DNA of 64,000 bases from Rhodobacteraceae bacterium EL129 (GCA_900313005.1 ONZJ01000002.1:1876996-1940995); one strand, 5' to 3'; shown: positions 35,897 to 44,695, numbered from the stretch's first letter. Numbers and translations are program-made. Notes: generated by a model from the sequence alone, not told the origin.

Positions 35897-36259
35897 ATGA
35901 CTCAGACCTCAGACCCCGTTGAAGGTGCTCCTCTGATCGCCCCCTCCAGCACGGATCACCCGCTGTATGATCAGCTGGTCGAGGCCTGCCGTTCGGTCTA
36001 TGACCCTGAAATTCCTGTGAATATTTATGACCTCGGTTTGATCTACACTATCGACGTGGATGATGAGGCGGTGGTCAAAGTCATCATGACCCTCACAGCC
36101 CCGGGCTGCCCTGTGGCCGGTGAAATGCCCGGCTGGATCGCCGAGGCGATTGAACCCCTACCCGGTGTCAAACAGGTCGATGTTGAACTGGTCTGGGAGC
36201 CCCCCTGGGGCATGGATATGATGAGCGACGAAGCCCGCCTTGAACTGGGCTTCATGTAA
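35897..36259 (+). CDS. sufT: SufT/MIP18-family Fe-S assembly protein (DUF59)
   Basis: The product of 120 residues is a DUF59 domain, with EACRSVYDPEIPVNIYDLGL and the conserved Cys in TLTAPGCPVAGEMP. SufT-type proteins help mature Fe-S proteins, often under high iron demand. An A-type carrier gene follows 30 bp later, a pair normally found at the end of the alphaproteobacterial suf operon. Here sufBCDS are not adjacent; the ABC-F gene lies upstream instead. The function in Fe-S maturation is inferred from family and neighbour. Confidence 0.88.
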   Translation: MTQTSDPVEGAPLIAPSSTDHPLYDQLVEACRSVYDPEIPVNIYDLGLIYTIDVDDEAVVKVIMTLTAPGCPVAGEMPGWIAEAIEPLPGVKQVDVELVWEPPWGMDMMSDEARLELGFM

Positions 36260-36289
36260 TACAACCGGCTGATACAAAAGGATAATCCG

Positions 36290-36640
36290 ATGTTCGCCAT
36301 TCCTGGAAAGCAAGCCGTCTCCCTCACCGACGCCGCTGCTGCGCAAATCTCTAAGCTGATGTCGTCCGGCGACAGTCAGGGGCTGCGCATTGGCGTTAAA
36401 AAAGGTGGCTGCGCAGGAATGGAATACACAATGGATTATGTTTCGGAAATTGATCCGAACGACGAAGTTGTCGAACAAGACGGTGCGCGTGTGATGATCG
36501 CGCCGATGGCTCAGATGTTTCTGTTTGGCACGGAAATTGATTATGAAATCAGCCTCTTGGAGGCTGGATTTAAATTCAGGAACCCCAACGTGACCGAGGC
36601 CTGCGGTTGCGGGGAATCGATCAAATTTGATGGTATGTAA
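36290..36640 (+). CDS. sufA: A-type Fe-S cluster carrier (SufA/IscA/HesB family)
   Basis: This 116-residue carrier has the three conserved cysteines: one in VKKGGCAGMEYTMDYV and two in EACGCGESIKFDGM. These bind an Fe-S cluster for transfer to apoproteins. The length is typical. Its ATG is preceded by AAAGGA. It is probably co-transcribed with sufT. It is convergent with the 2OG oxygenase gene, with only 8 bp between the ends. Confidence 0.92.
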   Translation: MFAIPGKQAVSLTDAAAAQISKLMSSGDSQGLRIGVKKGGCAGMEYTMDYVSEIDPNDEVVEQDGARVMIAPMAQMFLFGTEIDYEISLLEAGFKFRNPNVTEACGCGESIKFDGM

Positions 36641-36648
36641 CCGTGCTG

Positions 36649-37563
36649 TCAGCCTTGCTTTTGCAGGTGCACATAGGTCTCATCATATCGCTTAGTCAGG
36701 TGTTCCCCGGCTGAGATGGCCTCTTTCGCCCCCCGCGGCGCCACGTTCGTATCATAATTCGGGTTGAAAAACATAGGGATAGAGACACGCTCTTGATCCG
36801 TGCCACGCACCCGGTGCGGTGTCGCCAAAACCCGCCTTCCGGTCCACATTTGCAGCATCTCACCAAAGTTAATGACAAATGTTCCGGGGGCTGCGTTCAC
36901 CGCAATCCATCCCCCTCCGCGTTTGCGCACCTCCAGCCCCGGTGTGCCGTCGGTTGCCAATAACGTCAGGCAGCCATAATCCGTATGGGTGGCAATGCCG
37001 AAATCCTTTTCCCCAGCCCAGGCCGGGCGCTCCGGGTAGTAATTCCCTCGCAACAGCGCCATGGGTCGATCAAACTTGTCGTCAAAATAAGCCGGATCTT
37101 CGCCAATTGCTTCGGCAACACCGCGCAGGATCTGCATCGAAACCTTCAGCGCTTTGGCATAGTAACTGGTTACAGATAAACGAAAATCCGGTAAATTTTC
37201 CGGCCATTGATTGGGCGCATAAACACCAAGCCCCGAGCGGCGCAGCGGGTCACCCTCAGGCAATTCGAACCCGCAATCAAACACCTGTTTGTAATCCGGA
37301 TTGGCATCCGGATCGACCTGTTCAGACCCCGGCGCACCCCATCCGCGATTGGCCCCGGTTCTTGCCATATCCACGGCACGTTTTTCGCGTTCCGGAAGGG
37401 TAAAAAACTCTCGATACGCGTCCAGAACATCCCGTACGTCTGCGGCGCTGATCTCGGTGTTTGTGATGCACAAAAAGCCGATTTGTTCCGCGCCATGGCG
37501 CAAATCGGCCAAGGCGGTGGGATCGTGTTTCATGATCGCTTGCAGGTCGACTTCAGGTATCAT
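36649..37563 (-). CDS. 2-oxoglutarate/Fe(II) oxygenase, isopenicillin-N-synthase-like
   Basis: The ATG at 37563 gives 304 residues; an upstream TTG start (37617) is less likely. The non-heme iron facial triad is visible: His-x-Asp in IATHTDYGCLTLL and the distal His in LATPHRVRG, followed by the 2-oxoglutarate-binding Arg-x-Ser in ERVSIPMFF. The N-terminal DIOX_N region (IPEVDLQAIM, GFLCITNTEI) completes the IPNS/ACC-oxidase-like architecture. Such bacterial members hydroxylate or desaturate small molecules. The substrate is unknown, and neighbours (sufA, tpiA) give no hint. Confidence 0.9.
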   Translation of the reverse strand: MIPEVDLQAIMKHDPTALADLRHGAEQIGFLCITNTEISAADVRDVLDAYREFFTLPEREKRAVDMARTGANRGWGAPGSEQVDPDANPDYKQVFDCGFELPEGDPLRRSGLGVYAPNQWPENLPDFRLSVTSYYAKALKVSMQILRGVAEAIGEDPAYFDDKFDRPMALLRGNYYPERPAWAGEKDFGIATHTDYGCLTLLATDGTPGLEVRKRGGGWIAVNAAPGTFVINFGEMLQMWTGRRVLATPHRVRGTDQERVSIPMFFNPNYDTNVAPRGAKEAISAGEHLTKRYDETYVHLQKQG

Positions 37564-37686
37564 CGCACACCTATCCAACTTTTTTCGAGATATGCCGTGC
37601 GGGTCATCTATATGCAACCACCTCTTGACGGACGGGTCGGTTCACGAAAGAACCGCATGAACTTCATATGCGACAGGACAATACAG

Positions 37687-38445
37687 ATGAGACGCAAACT
37701 GGCCGCCGGCAATTGGAAAATGAATGGCACCCGGGCTTCGCTGGCCGAGGTGCAAGCCATAGCCAAGGCTCATCCTGCTGCGCAATCCGATCTGCTCTTG
37801 TGCCTGCCTGCCACCCTGCTCAGCCTGGCCGCGGATCAGCTGTCCGGCACTTCTGTGATCCTCGGCGCGCAGGATTGCCACTCAGAGCCTTCTGGCGCCC
37901 ATACCGGCGATCTCTCAGCTGCCATGCTGGTCGAAGCCGGCGCGCGCGCTGTGATTGTCGGCCATTCGGAACGTCGTGAAAATCACGAGGAATCCTCGGA
38001 GCTTGTCCGCGCCAAGGCACGTGCCGCCAATGAGGCCGGGTTGATGTCAGTCATTTGCCTCGGCGAAAGCCTTGCCCAACGCGAAGCCGCCAATACGCTC
38101 GACATCATCGCAGGCCAACTCTCCGCCTCGGTGCCTGACACCGCCACCGGCGAAAATACGGTTATTGCCTATGAACCCATTTGGGCCATCGGCACCGGCA
38201 TGACCGCCACCACAGCCCAAATCGGCGAGGTGCATGACTTTATCCGCGCCCGGCTTGAACGTCGCTTCGGCGCGGGCGTGGGCCTGTCGACCCGCATCCT
38301 TTACGGCGGCTCGGTCAAACCCGCGAACGCCGCCGAGATCTTTGCCGTCTCAAACGTCGATGGCGCATTGGTCGGCGGGGCCAGCCTGACCCAGGCCGAT
38401 TTCACCCCCATCGTGACAGCTCTGGACGCCGCACCTGAAAACTAG
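37687..38445 (+). CDS. tpiA: Triose-phosphate isomerase
   Basis: TpiA interconverts dihydroxyacetone phosphate and glyceraldehyde 3-phosphate. The start at 37687 gives 252 residues beginning MRRKLAAGNWKMNG, which contains the catalytic Lys. The electrophilic His is in VIVGHSERRENHEE, the general base Glu in AYEPIWAIGTGMTA, and the phosphate-binding loop in ILYGGSVKPANAAEIF. Longer upstream frames overlap the divergent oxygenase gene and are rejected. It appears to be a single-gene transcript. Confidence 0.97.
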   Translation: MRRKLAAGNWKMNGTRASLAEVQAIAKAHPAAQSDLLLCLPATLLSLAADQLSGTSVILGAQDCHSEPSGAHTGDLSAAMLVEAGARAVIVGHSERRENHEESSELVRAKARAANEAGLMSVICLGESLAQREAANTLDIIAGQLSASVPDTATGENTVIAYEPIWAIGTGMTATTAQIGEVHDFIRARLERRFGAGVGLSTRILYGGSVKPANAAEIFAVSNVDGALVGGASLTQADFTPIVTALDAAPEN

Positions 38446-38579
38446 GGCCTGTGGACATTCATCTTGCCGTAAAGTCTCAATCTACAGGCGGCCCCAGACG
38501 CAGTTCCCAATTCAGAGCGTCACGTTTCATCCCATCTGAATAAAAGCGTGCGGCAGCACTCCTTTAGGTCACGCCCCCC

Positions 38580-39041
38580 TTACAAGGGCAGCATGGTGGT
38601 GGATTTGATCTCTTCCATCGACAAAAGTGCGGTCACGTTGTGCACCTTCACCTCTGAAATCAGCGCCTGGTAAAAAATGTCATAGGCGCGGGCGTTGGCC
38701 ACGCGGACCTTCAGGATATAATCAATATCCCCTGCCAGACGGTGCGCTTCCTGCACTTCAGGCCGATCGCGCAGCGCCTTCAAAAACCGCGCCTGCCAGT
38801 CCGCGTCATGTTCCGACGTGCGGATCAGTACAAAGAAACAGGCCTCAAATCCCAGCGCCTCGGCGTCCAGCAAATAGGTCTGGTGTTTGATCACCCCACC
38901 TTCGCGCATCTTGCGAATCCGGTTCCAGACGGGTGTCTTGGAGGACCCTACGATCTTGGCAATATCATCCAGCGACTGCCCACCGTCTTGTTGCAGCTGC
39001 ACAAGGATTTTCCGATCCAACTCATCCAGACGGACTGACAT
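38580..39041 (-). CDS. Lrp/AsnC-family transcriptional regulator
   Basis: The ATG at 39041 gives 153 residues. An N-terminal winged HTH (SLDDIAKIVGSSKTPVWNRI) is followed by the RAM effector domain (FFVLIRTSEHDADWQARFL to the C-terminus). It is divergent from the cysG-cysI-cysH operon with 144 bp between starts, and the intergenic region carries two related AT-rich near-palindromes. Control of assimilatory sulfate reduction in response to an amino acid such as cysteine is a plausible inference. Confidence 0.9.
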   Translation of the reverse strand: MSVRLDELDRKILVQLQQDGGQSLDDIAKIVGSSKTPVWNRIRKMREGGVIKHQTYLLDAEALGFEACFFVLIRTSEHDADWQARFLKALRDRPEVQEAHRLAGDIDYILKVRVANARAYDIFYQALISEVKVHNVTALLSMEEIKSTTMLPL

Positions 39042-39089
39042 TCTGCAAATTCCTTTTTCTTGGAACGGCCCCACCGAACGCGATGTAAA

Positions 39090-39149
39090 CCGGAACATAT
39101 TTCCTTATTCGCGCCGGATACTGGCGCAAAACCGGGAATATTTCCTATA
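39090..39149. promoter_or_regulatory. Two related operator-like sequences upstream of cysG
   Basis: CCGGAACATATTTCCTTA (39090-39107) and CCGGGAATATTTCCTATA (39132-39149) share most positions and each has a near-palindromic GGAA...TTCC core. They lie 42 bp apart, about four helical turns, as expected for an Lrp-type octamer that contacts several sites. Confidence 0.5.
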
Positions 39150-39185
39150 TTAAGCCAAGTCAACGCAAGATTTGGAGACGCCCCT

Positions 39186-40583
39186 ATGAAACACTTTCCC
39201 ATCTTTGTCGCCCTCGAGGGTCGGCGTGTGGTACTGTCGGGTGGCGGTGATGCTGCGGTTGCAAAGCTCCGACTGCTGTTGAAAACCCAAGCGCGGCTGA
39301 CCGTGTTTGCGCCTCAGGCCTGCGCCGAGATCATGGCCTGGGCAAATGAAGGCCGCCTGACCCTTGTGCAGCGCAAGATGGCCCCCGGTGACACCACCTG
39401 CGCGACGCTCTTTTATGCCGCGGACGAAGATGAGGCCGAGGATGCCCGCACCGCTTCCATCGCCCGTGCGGATGGGGCTTTGGTGAATATCGTTGATAAT
39501 CTGGCCGACAGCCAGTTCATCACCCCTGCCATTGTCGACCGTGACCCGGTTGTTGTGGCCATCGGCACCGAAGGGGCCGCCCCCGTGCTGGCCCGCGCGA
39601 TCAAGGCCGATCTGGAAACCCAACTGCCCGCCACCCTGGGCACCTTGGCACGGATTGGCAAAACCTTCCGCAAGGCTGTTGATGTCTTGCCGATGGGCCG
39701 CCGCCGCCGTGATTTCTGGCGTTCGTTCTATTTTGGCGCCGGTCCCAGAACACTGGAACAAGGGGGAGAGGCCGCTGTGCAAGATGGGCTCGACACCTTG
39801 CTTGAGACGTTCAAGACCCAAGCCGACCGTGCAGGTCACGTGGCTTTTGTTGGCGCAGGCCCCGGCGATCCGGAGCTTTTGACCCTCAAGGCCCGCAAGG
39901 CGCTGGACGAGGCTGATGTGGTAATCCACGACCGTCTGGTCACGCCCGAGATACTGGAACTCGCCCGCCGCGAGGCCATTGTGATCAACGTCGGCAAACG
40001 AGGCTTCGGCACCTCCACGGCACAAGAAGAGATCAATCGGCTGATCGTGGAACATGCCTTGCGAGGCGCGCAGATTGTGCGGCTGAAGGGGGGCGATCCG
40101 TCCGTCTTTGGCCGCCTGGACGAGGAAACTGAGGCCTGTGATGCAGCCCGGATTGGCTGGCATGTGGTGCCCGGCATCACCGCGGCCTCTGCCAGCGCCG
40201 CGGCCCTGGGCCAGAGCCTGACCCGCCGCGGGCGCAATTCATCCATCAGGATGCTGACGGGCCATGACATGCAGGGCTTCGCCGATCACGACTGGCGCAC
40301 ATTGGCGCAGCCGGGTGAAGTTGCCGCGATCTACATGGCCAAGGCCTCGGCCCGTTACATTCAGGGCCGTCTGATCATGCACGGGGCGGACCGCGCCACG
40401 CCTGTGACACTGGTTGAAAATGCCAGCCGTCCGGATCAGCGCATTCTGGCCACAACCTTGGACCGCTTGCCGGATGATCTGTCCAAGGCAGGATTGAATG
40501 GCCCTGCCCTCACCTTCTACGGTCTTGCGCCCCATGCGGCAGAGGCCGCCCTTGACGTCACCAAAGCACAGGAGCTTGCATAA
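39186..40583 (+). CDS. cysG: Siroheme synthase (trifunctional CysG)
   Basis: From the ATG at 39186 the protein has 465 residues. Residues 1-205 form the precorrin-2 dehydrogenase/sirohydrochlorin ferrochelatase part (VALEGRRVVLSGGGDAAVAK, NAD-binding). From about 215 comes the uroporphyrinogen-III C-methyltransferase part, with VAFVGAGPGDPELLTLKA, VVIHDRLV and RLKGGDPSVFGRLDEE for S-adenosylmethionine binding. It makes siroheme, the prosthetic group of the sulfite reductase encoded two genes downstream. It is the first gene of a compact operon, followed by a DUF2849 gene after 1 bp. Confidence 0.96.
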   Translation: MKHFPIFVALEGRRVVLSGGGDAAVAKLRLLLKTQARLTVFAPQACAEIMAWANEGRLTLVQRKMAPGDTTCATLFYAADEDEAEDARTASIARADGALVNIVDNLADSQFITPAIVDRDPVVVAIGTEGAAPVLARAIKADLETQLPATLGTLARIGKTFRKAVDVLPMGRRRRDFWRSFYFGAGPRTLEQGGEAAVQDGLDTLLETFKTQADRAGHVAFVGAGPGDPELLTLKARKALDEADVVIHDRLVTPEILELARREAIVINVGKRGFGTSTAQEEINRLIVEHALRGAQIVRLKGGDPSVFGRLDEETEACDAARIGWHVVPGITAASASAAALGQSLTRRGRNSSIRMLTGHDMQGFADHDWRTLAQPGEVAAIYMAKASARYIQGRLIMHGADRATPVTLVENASRPDQRILATTLDRLPDDLSKAGLNGPALTFYGLAPHAAEAALDVTKAQELA

Positions 40584-40584
40584 C

Positions 40585-40887
40585 ATGGCCCGCACCTTCA
40601 CCCCTAAGGTTGTCACCGGCAACGCCCTGATCGAAGGCGATGTGATTTATCAAACCGCCGATGATGGCTGGACCCGCGATCTGGCCGAAGCCGAGCTGCT
40701 GACCGATGAGGCGCACGCCAATCTGCGCCTGTTGATCGCCGAGGGTCAGCCCGAGGAGATCGTCGGTGCGTATCTGGCAGATGCAGTGGCCAGCGACGAC
40801 GGCCCCGAGCCCACCCACTTTCGCGAAGATTTCCGGCGCACCGGACCTTCCAACTATTTCCACGGCAAACAGGCGGAGCTGAGCTGA
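40585..40887 (+). CDS. DUF2849-domain protein in the sulfite reduction operon
   Basis: This small acidic cytoplasmic protein of 100 residues (VVTGNALIEGDVIYQTADDG near the start; HFREDFRRTGPSNYFHG near the end) matches the DUF2849 family, which is nearly always found between cysG and cysI in alphaproteobacteria. Its stop overlaps the cysI start (TGATG). A role as assembly or electron-transfer helper of the sulfite reductase is suggested only by this constant linkage. No cofactor motif is visible. Confidence 0.88.
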   Translation: MARTFTPKVVTGNALIEGDVIYQTADDGWTRDLAEAELLTDEAHANLRLLIAEGQPEEIVGAYLADAVASDDGPEPTHFREDFRRTGPSNYFHGKQAELS

Positions 40888-42554
40888 TGTATAATTATTC
40901 CGAATTTGACGCGGCTTTCGTGGCCGAGCGTAACCGCCAGTTCCGCCACCAGGTTGAGCGCCGGGTATCCGGTGCCTTGACCGAGGATGAGTTCAAGCCG
41001 CTGCGCCTGATGAATGGTCTCTATCTGCAACTGCACGCCTATATGCTGCGGGTGGCCATCCCTTATGGCACGCTGAACAGCCGCCAAATGCGTCAGCTGG
41101 CCCTAATTGCCGAGAAGTTTGACAAGGGTTATGGCCATTTCACCACGCGGCAAAACATTCAGTACAACTGGCCAACGCTCAAGGATGTGCCGGATATGCT
41201 GGATGCGCTGGCCGAGGTGGACATGCACGCCATCCAGACCTCGGGCAACACCATCCGCAATGTGACGGCGGATCACTTTGCGGGTGCCGCTGCCGATGAG
41301 GTCGCTGATCCGCGCCCCGTGGCCGAACTCATTCGCCAGTGGTCCACAGATCACCCCGAATTCCAGTTCCTGCCACGCAAATTCAAAGTGGCCGTGACCG
41401 GTTCTGAGAATGACCGCGCGGTGATCAAAGCCCATGATATCGGCCTGCAAATTGTCGAGAAGGACGGCGAGATTGGTTACTGTGTTGTCGTCGGTGGAGG
41501 CCTTGGTCGCACCCCGATGATTGGCAAGGTTATCAATGACTTCGTCAGCCAAGCTGATCTGCTGCCTTACCTTGAGGCCGTGGTCTCGGTCTGGAACCTA
41601 CTTGGTCGGCGTGACAACAAGTACAAGGCCCGTATCAAGATCACCGTGCATGAGCATGGTATTGACGACATCCGTGCGCGAGTTGAAGAGCGGTTTAACG
41701 CCATCAAACCCAGCTTCACGGGCGTGGATTTGGTGCTGTTCAATGACATCAAGGCTGCCTTTGCCCCACCTGCGTTCCGCGCAGACAGCGCAGCGATCTA
41801 TGAAACGGCCTACAAAACCGACCCGATCTTCCGCTCCTGGGCCGATACCAACCTGGCCGCGCATCGCGCACCTGGTTACGCTATCGTCCAAATCAGCCTG
41901 AAAGCGCATGGGGAAACCCCGGGCGATGCCACCTCCGAGCAGATGCGCGTGATGGCGGATCTGGCCGAGGCCTACGGCCATGACGAGCTGCGCATCAGCC
42001 ACGAGCAGAACGTGATCCTGCCGCATGTGCATAAATCCGACCTGCCCGCGTTGCACGCCGAGCTGAAGAAACACGGGCTGGCCACAGCCAATATCGGTTT
42101 GATCAGCGACATCATCGCCTGCCCCGGCATGGACTATTGTGCCTTGGCCACGGCGCGTTCGATCCCTGTGGCGCAGCAGATTGCCACCCGCTTTGACGAG
42201 TTGAAGCTGGAGCATGAGGTTGGCGATCTGAAGATCAAGATCTCGGGCTGCATCAACGCCTGTGGCCACCACCATGTGGGTCACATCGGCATTCTGGGCC
42301 TCGACCGGGCGGGCGTGGAGAACTACCAGATCACGCTGGGCGGCAATCACACGGCAGATGCCCGCGTGGGCGACCGCACCGGCCCGGGCTTTGCCTATGA
42401 CGAGATCATCCCGGCGATTGAACGCATCGTGTATGCCTATCTTGATCTGCGCACCGACGCTGAAGAACAGTTCCTGGACACCTATGCCCGTGTTGGCATG
42501 GAACCGTTCAAGGCCGCCCTTTATGAAAAGGCCGAGGCCTATGCAGCCGAATGA
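40887..42554 (+). CDS. cysI: Nitrite/sulfite reductase, siroheme and [4Fe-4S] hemoprotein
   Basis: This 555-residue enzyme reduces sulfite to sulfide with six electrons. It has duplicated ferredoxin-like and catalytic halves. The coupled siroheme/[4Fe-4S] ligands are in DIIACPGMDYCALATARS and KIKISGCINACGHHHVG, the usual CxxxxxC...CxxxC set. No flavoprotein CysJ is encoded nearby, so electrons probably come from ferredoxin, and a ferredoxin-NADP reductase gene lies 1.3 kb downstream. The gene overlaps DUF2849 upstream and cysH downstream, which implies coupled translation. Confidence 0.95.
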   Translation: MYNYSEFDAAFVAERNRQFRHQVERRVSGALTEDEFKPLRLMNGLYLQLHAYMLRVAIPYGTLNSRQMRQLALIAEKFDKGYGHFTTRQNIQYNWPTLKDVPDMLDALAEVDMHAIQTSGNTIRNVTADHFAGAAADEVADPRPVAELIRQWSTDHPEFQFLPRKFKVAVTGSENDRAVIKAHDIGLQIVEKDGEIGYCVVVGGGLGRTPMIGKVINDFVSQADLLPYLEAVVSVWNLLGRRDNKYKARIKITVHEHGIDDIRARVEERFNAIKPSFTGVDLVLFNDIKAAFAPPAFRADSAAIYETAYKTDPIFRSWADTNLAAHRAPGYAIVQISLKAHGETPGDATSEQMRVMADLAEAYGHDELRISHEQNVILPHVHKSDLPALHAELKKHGLATANIGLISDIIACPGMDYCALATARSIPVAQQIATRFDELKLEHEVGDLKIKISGCINACGHHHVGHIGILGLDRAGVENYQITLGGNHTADARVGDRTGPGFAYDEIIPAIERIVYAYLDLRTDAEEQFLDTYARVGMEPFKAALYEKAEAYAAE

Positions 42555-43275
42555 CCTTGCCCCCCGCGTGGCGGGGTTGAACGACTGGTATCGACTGAAT
42601 TCGGCCAATGCGGTTCTAAGCCATGCGCTCTCCAGCCCCGAGGCGGGGCAGCTTGCGTTGGTGTCGTCCTTTGGGTCGGAATCCGTAGTGCTGTTGCATA
42701 TGGTGTCAGTGATCCGCCGTGATACGCCGGTGATCTTTATCGACACGGACATGCTGTTCACCGAAACGCTGGTCTATCAGCACGAGCTGGCCGAACGGCT
42801 GGGGCTGGAAGACATCCGGATCATTCGTGCCTCGGACGCGGCCATTCAAGCGGAAGATGCAGACGGCAGCTTGCACCTCACCAATCCCGATGCGTGCTGT
42901 GCTCTGCGCAAAACCGCGCCTCTGCAACAGTCCCTTCACGGGTTTGACGGCTGGATCACCGGGCGCAAGCGGTATCAAAGCAATGATCGGCAAACCCTCG
43001 ATTTCTTTGAGATTGAAGAGGGAACAGGCCGTATGAAAGTGAACCCGCTGGCCCATTGGACCAGGGAAGACGTGCAGACCTACATAATCGAGAACCGCCT
43101 GCCCCGGCATCCGTTGGTGGCGCAGGGGTATCCCTCGATCGGCTGTATGCCCTGCACCTCACCCGTCGCGGAAGGAGAAGACCCAAGATCAGGCCGCTGG
43201 CGCGGTCAGGACAAATCGGAATGCGGCATTCATGTCGTGAATGGAAAACTGGTACGCACTGGAGAAAACGCATGA
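42541..43275 (+). CDS. cysH: Adenylyl-sulfate (APS) reductase, CysH family
   Basis: This thiol-dependent reductase of 244 residues starts at 42541, inside the last 14 bases of cysI. It has the PP-loop-like VSSFGSESVVLLHMV and the cysteines of the Fe-S-containing APS type: CC in NPDACCALRK and CxxC in SIGCMPCTSP, plus the catalytic Cys in KSECGIHVV. PAPS-only enzymes lack the CC/CxxC set, so APS is the likely substrate. Its product, sulfite, feeds CysI in the same operon. Confidence 0.95.
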   Translation: MQPNDLAPRVAGLNDWYRLNSANAVLSHALSSPEAGQLALVSSFGSESVVLLHMVSVIRRDTPVIFIDTDMLFTETLVYQHELAERLGLEDIRIIRASDAAIQAEDADGSLHLTNPDACCALRKTAPLQQSLHGFDGWITGRKRYQSNDRQTLDFFEIEEGTGRMKVNPLAHWTREDVQTYIIENRLPRHPLVAQGYPSIGCMPCTSPVAEGEDPRSGRWRGQDKSECGIHVVNGKLVRTGENA

Positions 43276-43676
43276 GCATCATCGTAACAGATAAAGGTTT
43301 CGCGGCCGACGATTGGGATCAGCCCATTCTGGCTTTGGAAGACGCATATGAGGGCGTGGCGATAGATCTCGCCTCCTCGACCGATCCGCTGGAATTGGCG
43401 GGGCGCTTGCCTGACGTGCCGATGATCCGCGTAGATTTCCCAAGCTTCGCCGATGGCCGTGGCTTTACCATTGCGCGGCAGTTGCGTTTGATGGGCTTTA
43501 CAGGTCGTCTTCGCGCCCGCGGGCATGTCATCGCGGATCAATACGCCATGGCGCGTCGCTCGGGCTTTGACGAGGTCGAAATCACCGAGGAAATGGCCGA
43601 ACGCCAGCCGGAATCGCATTGGCTGTTCCGGGCGGGCTGGCAGGCCCATGACTATCAACAGCGCCTGCGCGGCTAA
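43272..43676 (+). CDS. DUF934-domain protein of the sulfate reduction operon
   Basis: The 134-residue product begins at 43272 in an ATGA overlap with the cysH stop. It matches DUF934, with the characteristic VDFPSFADGRGFTIARQL followed by LRARGHVIADQYAMARRSGF. The family is strictly linked to cysI/cysH in proteobacteria and has been discussed as an oxidoreductase partner for sulfite reductase, but no activity can be deduced. It is the last gene of the operon. Confidence 0.9.
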   Translation: MSIIVTDKGFAADDWDQPILALEDAYEGVAIDLASSTDPLELAGRLPDVPMIRVDFPSFADGRGFTIARQLRLMGFTGRLRARGHVIADQYAMARRSGFDEVEITEEMAERQPESHWLFRAGWQAHDYQQRLRG

Positions 43677-43684
43677 AAAACAAC

Positions 43685-43760
43685 GCTTGAAAAGCACCTG
43701 TGATGGGCATCGATTAGGTGCCTGTCACATATCGTTTGTAGGCAAATGACTTTTCAAAGC
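43685..43760. repeat. Nested inverted repeats between the cys operon and fpr
   Basis: TTGAAAAG (43687-43694) pairs with CTTTTCAA (43750-43757), and inside it GCACCT (43694-43699) pairs with AGGTGC (43716-43721). No T-run follows, so it is not a standard terminator. It may be a structured 3' end of the cys transcript or an element in the fpr leader. Confidence 0.35.
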
Positions 43761-43823
43761 TTCACCTGACCTGTATCAACGACTAAGAGAGGCGTGTCGG
43801 CCTAAGCTCCGGCACGAGAAACC

Positions 43824-44669
43824 ATGAACGAGATCACCCCTGTGACCGAAGCAACCCCCGTCAAAGTCAAAGCCCTGCCCGATGCGCAGACCGTCACGGA
43901 CGTCAAACATTGGACGGACCGGCTGTTTTCCTTCCGCATGACCCGACCTGCCTCTTTTCGGTTTCGTTCGGGCGAGTTCGTGATGATTGGCTTGATGCAG
44001 ATGGATGAGAAGACGGGCCGTGAAAAGCCTTTGTTGCGGGCCTATTCGATCGCCTCGCCATCCTGGGACGAAGAGCTGGAGTTCTATTCAATCAAGGTCC
44101 AGGACGGGCCGTTGACCAGCCGCCTGCAACACATTCAGGTGGGCGATGAGGTCATCATGCGCCCCAAACCCGTCGGTACTCTGGTACATGACGCCCTGCT
44201 GCCCGGCAAACGGCTGTGGTTCTTTGCCACTGGCACCGGGTTTGCGCCTTTCGCCTCGCTGCTGCGCGAGCCGCAGACCTATGAGGATTACGATGAGGTG
44301 ATCATCACCCACACCTGCCGCGAAGCCGGAGAGCTGACCTATGGGGCGAAGCTGATTGAGGGTTTGAAATCTGATGAGCTGCTCAACGAAGTGATTGGCG
44401 AAGGTTTCTGGAAGAAGATCAAATATTATCCGACCACCACCCGCGAAGAGAGCCCCAAGATGGGGCGGATCACCGATCTGATGCGGTCAGGCCAAGCCTT
44501 TGAGGATTTGGGGGTCACGCCGCTTTCGCCCGAGACGGACCGCGCCATGATCTGCGGCAACTTGGCCTTTAACCTGGAGCTCAAAGACATGCTTGAGGAC
44601 TTTGGGCTGCGCGAAGGTGCCAACTCGGATCCAAAGGAATACGTGGTCGAGAAGGCGTTTCTGGACTAA
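43824..44669 (+). CDS. fpr: Ferredoxin--NADP(+) reductase
   Basis: FAD enzyme of 281 residues. The FAD-binding domain (about 15-125) shows LLRAYSIASPSWDEELEFYS. The NADP-binding domain shows LWFFATGTGFAPFASLLRE, ITHTCREAGELTYG and MICGNLAFNLELKDML, ending in FLD. It belongs to the bacterial subclass with a short C-terminal extension after the usual aromatic end. It moves electrons between NADPH and ferredoxin or flavodoxin; in this position it could supply the sulfite reductase upstream or answer oxidative stress. It appears to have its own promoter, 147 bp after the cys operon, and is closed by a strong terminator. Confidence 0.95.
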   Translation: MNEITPVTEATPVKVKALPDAQTVTDVKHWTDRLFSFRMTRPASFRFRSGEFVMIGLMQMDEKTGREKPLLRAYSIASPSWDEELEFYSIKVQDGPLTSRLQHIQVGDEVIMRPKPVGTLVHDALLPGKRLWFFATGTGFAPFASLLREPQTYEDYDEVIITHTCREAGELTYGAKLIEGLKSDELLNEVIGEGFWKKIKYYPTTTREESPKMGRITDLMRSGQAFEDLGVTPLSPETDRAMICGNLAFNLELKDMLEDFGLREGANSDPKEYVVEKAFLD

Positions 44670-44695
44670 CACCCTGCGCGACAGCAGAGCATAAA

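Noticed and set aside
37207..37686. N-terminal extension of tpiA by 160 codons
   Set aside because: The extra frame is antisense to the 2OG oxygenase gene; the TpiA N-terminus with its catalytic Lys begins at 37687.
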